Shown in pieces: positions 60,048-64,000 of a stretch of DNA of 64,000 nucleotides. Numbering within the stretch: the stretch's first letter is position 1; each line of letters begins with the position of its first letter. The notes under the pieces were generated by a model. The model was not told the origin of the DNA and searched no databases. It saw nothing but the letters and a program-made list of their open reading frames with translations. The stretch covers positions 120,795,000 to 120,858,999 of the forward strand of contig CM041776.1 in the NCBI GenBank assembly GCA_023374045.1, read 5' to 3'. Origin of the DNA: Limonium bicolor (taxonomy: Eukaryota; Streptophyta; Magnoliopsida; Caryophyllales; Plumbaginaceae). The translations under genes were made by a program, and so were the position numbers.

Positions 60048-61569
60048 GTAAGTTCGATTTTGACCTAAATTTATGAATTTATTGTGATTGTTGCTGAAAT
60101 TGTGGTTGAATGTGAATGTGGATGATTGAATTAGTGGAGTGTATGAAATTTGTGTATATATGTAGTATTGTAGAAGTGAAATTATATGTGCACACAAGGT
60201 GCTCGACAAAATGTTTGAGTGAATAATTGTGGTTTTTTTGCTCATTTTGTGTGGTTGTGCCTTTGTTTTTGATTTTTTACTTTTCATTACTTTTCTTTTA
60301 TTCTTGTTTTATTTCTACTTTGTGTAATTATACATCAAATTTGATTAGTGAGGATTAAGGTTGCTTTCGTTTTAGACTTTTAGTATTTGTTCGGATTGTT
60401 TTGTTTTTCGTTTTTGATTTTGCGTTTTGCTTTTCGTTTTTAATTGCTTGAATATGAGGAACTAACATTGCTTTGAGTATTAGTGGTGTTATTGTATAAT
60501 GAGGAAGAGATTGAGTTGTTTTAGTGTTAATAAAATAATGATTAAAGGGATTGGAAGCTAAGGGGAAATAGATGAGTTTGTGCAGAAATTTAATGTATGT
60601 TAGTGCTTAAGATTGTTGTGGATATTAGAAATGAGTTGGTGAGCTGAAATTGTGTGTGGGCAATGCTAAAATTATAGGGGAAACTCTATCAAAATTGTCC
60701 TAGAAATTAGATGACTTAAGTGTTTGAGTTGAGGAAAAAAGAACCTAGAGTAACTAGGTGTTGTAGAGGTAAACTTGAATGGTTAACCACCTTGGTTTTG
60801 GTTTATAAGAGAATTGGGTAATTGAGTAGAACCTTGGGTGAGGATAAGGCAAGTGTGTGCTAGATGACACTAGTTGAAGGAACATGGAGTGGTAGGAATG
60901 AGAACAAAATCTGTAATAAGGAGAACTTAGAAAACTAGAGCAAGTGCTGAAAATTATTTTGTTTATTTTGTCATCAGTTGAATTGGTTTAGTATTAGGTT
61001 TACATAATTCTTTTTTTTAGGTTTCAAATTTAATTCTGTAGGTTAATAGTAGTTCGTTTATCTTTTCTCTTAATTCAATTAGGATAATTACATGCTAAGT
61101 TTTAATTTGCTTTCTTTTTTTAAAATTTTGTTACGTGTTTTTTTCATTACTCTTTTTTTACTTGTTTTATTTTTACTTTTTTTAATTATACGTCAAATTT
61201 GATTAGTTAGGATTACGCTTGCTTTCGTTTAGACATTTAGTATTTTTGTTCTGATTTTTTGCTTTTTGTTTTTGATTTTGCGGTTTGCTTTGTTTATTTT
61301 ATTTTTTTGTCATCAGTTGAATTGGTTTCGTATTAAGTTACATAATTCTTTTTTTAGCTTTCAAATTTAATTCTTTAGGTTTAATAGTATGTAGTTCATT
61401 TATCTTTTCTCTTAGTTCAATTAGGATATATTTACTTGATAAGTTTTAATTTTTTTCAATTTTATTTACGTTTTTATTTTATTTCAAGTCGATTAATTAA
61501 TTTTATAGTTTTATTTTTGTGTTTTATTTTTGTTTTTTTTACTCATTTTGTGTGGTTATGCCTTTGTAG
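60048..61569 (+). other. Intron-like T-rich tract with internal duplication in the CACTA-like element
   Basis: It begins GTAAGT and ends TTTGTAG. Two segments repeat: 60235-60440 with about 61120-61290, and 60959-61110 with 61291-61450 (GTCATCAGTTGAATTGGTTT). No coding frame is conserved. Confidence 0.5.
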
Positions 61570-61640
61570 GGGGAAATCACTAAATGGGCTTACTAGATTG
61601 AAGTCGTACGGGGCTGAATACACTTCATTTGTGAACCCGT

Positions 61641-61833
61641 AATATACTCAACTTACATCTTCATCTATTTGATATTGGACCAAAATATAACACTTTAGCA
61701 TCGTCCATGTAAAGTTTCATCAATTTTGGACAACATTTAAGCATGTTTAAAGTTAAATTACTAAAATAACAGGGTATATTGTGAATTATGAAAGAAAACA
61801 GGGGTATCTCGTGAATTTTCCCTTAAAAGAAAA
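61641..61833. other. Unassigned junction sequence
   Basis: AT-rich, between the CACTA-like part and LTR F. TATTGTGAATTATGAAAG and TCTCGTGAATTTTCCC form a weak internal repeat. Nothing else seen. Confidence 0.35.
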
Positions 61834-64000
61834 CTTACCTTTTAAGCCATCTCTCTCCTCCTTTCTTCATTCTTCATCTTCTCCACCGATTTCTCTTGCT
61901 CTCTTACTTCTCTTTCATGTAAGAAGCAACCTCCATGCTAGCTCCATCTCCCTTTGACCACTACTTACTCATTTTAGCTCCAAAACCAAAACAAAACACA
62001 TATTCTTCTTAGTTAGCTCAAGCTCCTTCTTCCTATCTTTTCAAAACTTCAAGAGCTTTGATTTGGTTCCAAGCCAAACCGCCATTAGAGGAGGAAACTC
62101 AAGCTTGGAGACTCCATTAGCTTCTCCATTCTCTAACGGTAAAGAATATGTAAGAAAAATCAAGTTCCCACCATTTCTTCACATGTCCGAAAATTATCAC
62201 TCATGGGGCTTCATGTTTATGCCTTGTTCTAGCTTGTTTTCAATTCTCCAAGGGCTAGAGGAGGTCCTTCTTGCTTCATATCCAAGCCTATTCTAAGACT
62301 CCAAGGTAAAACAATCAATTTAATACCTTAAAGCACATTTTAACCTAGGGTTTATTCCTTAAGGTTAGTGCATGGTTTAGTACTCATTGGAATCATTGAA
62401 TGTTGATTAGAACATTGGCAAGGAGAGTTTAAGTGGTGACCGAGATTGTTCAAGGAAAAAGGCTAAGGAGGAAAGTTTGTGGGCTTGTAAAAGTACAAGG
62501 TAAATTACTTACCTTAAGGTGTTTTATTGTTTAAGGGGATGGGATTTAGATATATAGTGAGTTTAGTTTATATTTTACATTAGAAAAGGGTAATAAAACC
62601 TAGGAAAAACAATGATGATATTTGAGAACTTGTGACTAAGGAGCAAATGAGAAAAGAGATGGTTAAACAAATGTCAAGGTGAATTATAAGAACTTTTAAA
62701 TTGCAATGGGAGCCTTGTTGTGTGTATTTATAGGTCAAAGGCTATTTATATTGAGGAAATTCAGTGTTTAAGATTTATGCATTTAAGGGCCTAAGAGCCA
62801 AGTCATTTAAGGGCCTAAGTGCCAAGCAATTTAAGTTTATGCACTACATTGTGTTGTAGTGTAGTTTTGGTGTATAATGTGTGTTAAGATGGTGTAATGA
62901 GAATTTAGGTGTTCATGGTTGTTTGATGGTGAAAAACTAAGTGTTTAAGTGTGACAATATACTAGAGAATCTATAGCAAAATTTAGTGAAGAACCTAAGT
63001 GTTTAAGATGTGTTAAGGAGATTTCATGACTAAGGAAGCACTAGGAAACTTTAGGAGTTGTTTTGATGAGAAAGAGTGAGTTTAAGGTGTTTTTATGAGT
63101 TAGAATGACTTAGGCATCATCATGGAGGATTTGGGAATCAAATGAATGTCTTGGGATATACTTGTGTATTTAGGACTTAGGCAAATATTGGTAAACAAGT
63201 AGGAAGGAAATAATATGTTGGAAGAAGGAGGCACAAACTTGTGAAGGAACTTTAAGTAGTTGCGTAAAGGAATTTTAGATGGTGAAAGATGCTTGGGAGA
63301 TGATGTTATAGTGGCGAGGAAACATTTTGGTATAGTGGTTATAATAGGTATGAACCACCACTTAGGAGCCTAGTGAAAAACATTACAAGTGTAGGCATTA
63401 TTATAAGGAAAATGCATAATGACTAAGGTGGATATTGGTGAGTGATTTAATGAGTTTAGTGGAGGGCTTAAGGCGTGTTTGAAGTGCCTAAATGAGGTTA
63501 GGACATACTAAGATATATGGGGTGAAGTTTGGAGTCAAATGGGAATTTAGAAACAAAGGTCTGGAGCCGACCGACCTTAGGGACCGGTCCTGCAAGGTCG
63601 GTCGAGCCCAGTTTACACTACCGGAAAAGTTTCTGGAATGGACTGACCTTGGGGACCGGACTTGCGAGGTCGGTCGGGCTTGTATTTTGTGTACGAATTG
63701 AGTCTCTGGAATGGACCGACCTTGGGACCGGACTTGCAAGGTTGGTCATGCCTAAAATTTTGTACGAGGATTTGTCTCTGGAATCGACCGAACTTGGGAC
63801 CGACCTTGACAAGGTCGGTCGGGCTTAAATTTACAAAGGGGAAAACTCTCGGGAATGGACCGACCTTGGGGACCGGACTTGCAAGGTCGGTCGGGGTAAA
63901 AACTTTCAACGGTAATAAGTACTGGAATGGACCGACCTTGGGTAAGGTTGGTCGAGCCAAAAATTAAAAAAAAAACTTTAAGATCAAAAGATGTTAATTG
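61834..64000 (+). mobile_element. Partial LTR F, same family as E and related to A
   Basis: From CTTACC at about 61834 the text follows the A LTR from its middle onward: CT-rich region, exon-like AAACCGCCATTAG, GGTCAAAGGCTATTTAT, CTAAGTGCCAAGCAATTTAA near 62815 (as at 13199), and a GAAAAACATTACAAGTG block. It shares the GACCGACC hairpin array with E in inverted orientation. The LTR start is missing and the right end lies outside the window. Confidence 0.7.
63567..63958. repeat. Tandem hairpin array in LTR F, six units of about 64-72 bp
   Basis: GACCGACCTTGGG...CCGGACTTGCAAGGTCGGTC units recur near 63567, 63643, 63715, 63785, 63857 and 63930, the same sequence class as 2501-2887 but on the opposite strand. 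The last unit is shortened. Confidence 0.85.

Larger units (their letters stand above)
59449..61640 (+). mobile_element. CACTA-like (En/Spm) transposon, 5' part
   Basis: CACTAGTACAAAAATGG at 59449 resembles CACTA termini. It is followed by five subterminal palindromes, then a G+C-rich CCGCCG exon-like stretch (about 59830-60047), a strong donor AGGTAAGT at 60047, and a T-rich intron-like tract to a possible acceptor at 61569. No matching inverted terminus and no transposase domain were found before LTR F begins, so the element is truncated or a derivative. The right boundary is uncertain. Confidence 0.6.

Overview
This window is a plant nuclear repeat block, most likely intergenic or pericentromeric DNA of a flowering plant with a large, transposon-rich genome. 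The evidence is Ty3/gypsy elements of the chromovirus (Tekay/Del-like), Athila and Tat/Ogre-like types, a CACTA terminus, a hAT-like remnant, and plant-type GT-AG introns. I found no ordinary host gene, rRNA gene or convincing functional tRNA gene. Almost every coding region is a decayed retrotransposon frame. Element names A, A', B, C, D, E and F are mine.

Layout, left to right. 1-4931: 5' end of a gypsy element E on the minus strand (leader plus a 4.2 kb LTR). 4932-9574: non-autonomous Athila-like element on the minus strand with gag and protease only. 9575-10271: hAT-like remnant rich in GGAACC repeats. 10272-11716: truncated integrase-chromodomain end (A') of a gypsy element. 11717-58096: gypsy element A on the plus strand, with a 5' LTR at 11717-15714, an internal region at 15715-22106, and a 3' LTR split by three nested insertions. 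These are B (22992-29315, apparent 6.3 kb solo LTR, duplication TCCAT), C (29956-46730, 16.8 kb non-coding Tat/Ogre-like element, duplication GTACT) and D (48019-57022, Tekay-like element on the minus strand, duplication ACGGT). 58097-59448: unassigned AT-rich DNA. 59449 to about 61640: CACTA-like 5' end. About 61834-64000: partial LTR F, related to E and A.

The most notable content is inside element A. Between the Gag zinc knuckle (about 17136-17180) and the protease (DSGA at about 18570) lies a sequence clearly related to AlkB-family 2-oxoglutarate/Fe(II) dioxygenases, nearest by eye to plant ALKBH1-like proteins (17536-18272). It sits behind a 144-base GT-AG intron whose phase joins the Gag frame to the AlkB frame, and two more plausible introns interrupt gag upstream. 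The same donor is also in phase with an acceptor just before protease (18451-18452). A splice choice could therefore in principle give Gag-AlkB or Gag-Pol. This copy is decayed: frameshifts, nonsense codons, and an Asp in place of the first iron-binding His. An element carrying a nucleic-acid demethylase-like exon is the best candidate here for an undescribed system. Splicing, expression and function are inferred, not shown.

A second theme is structured LTR DNA. E, F, A, D and the Athila-like element all carry G+C-rich hairpin repeats built on GTCC/GGAC-type arms. B and C carry tRNA-like pol III box pairs. B and C also contain long tandem arrays.
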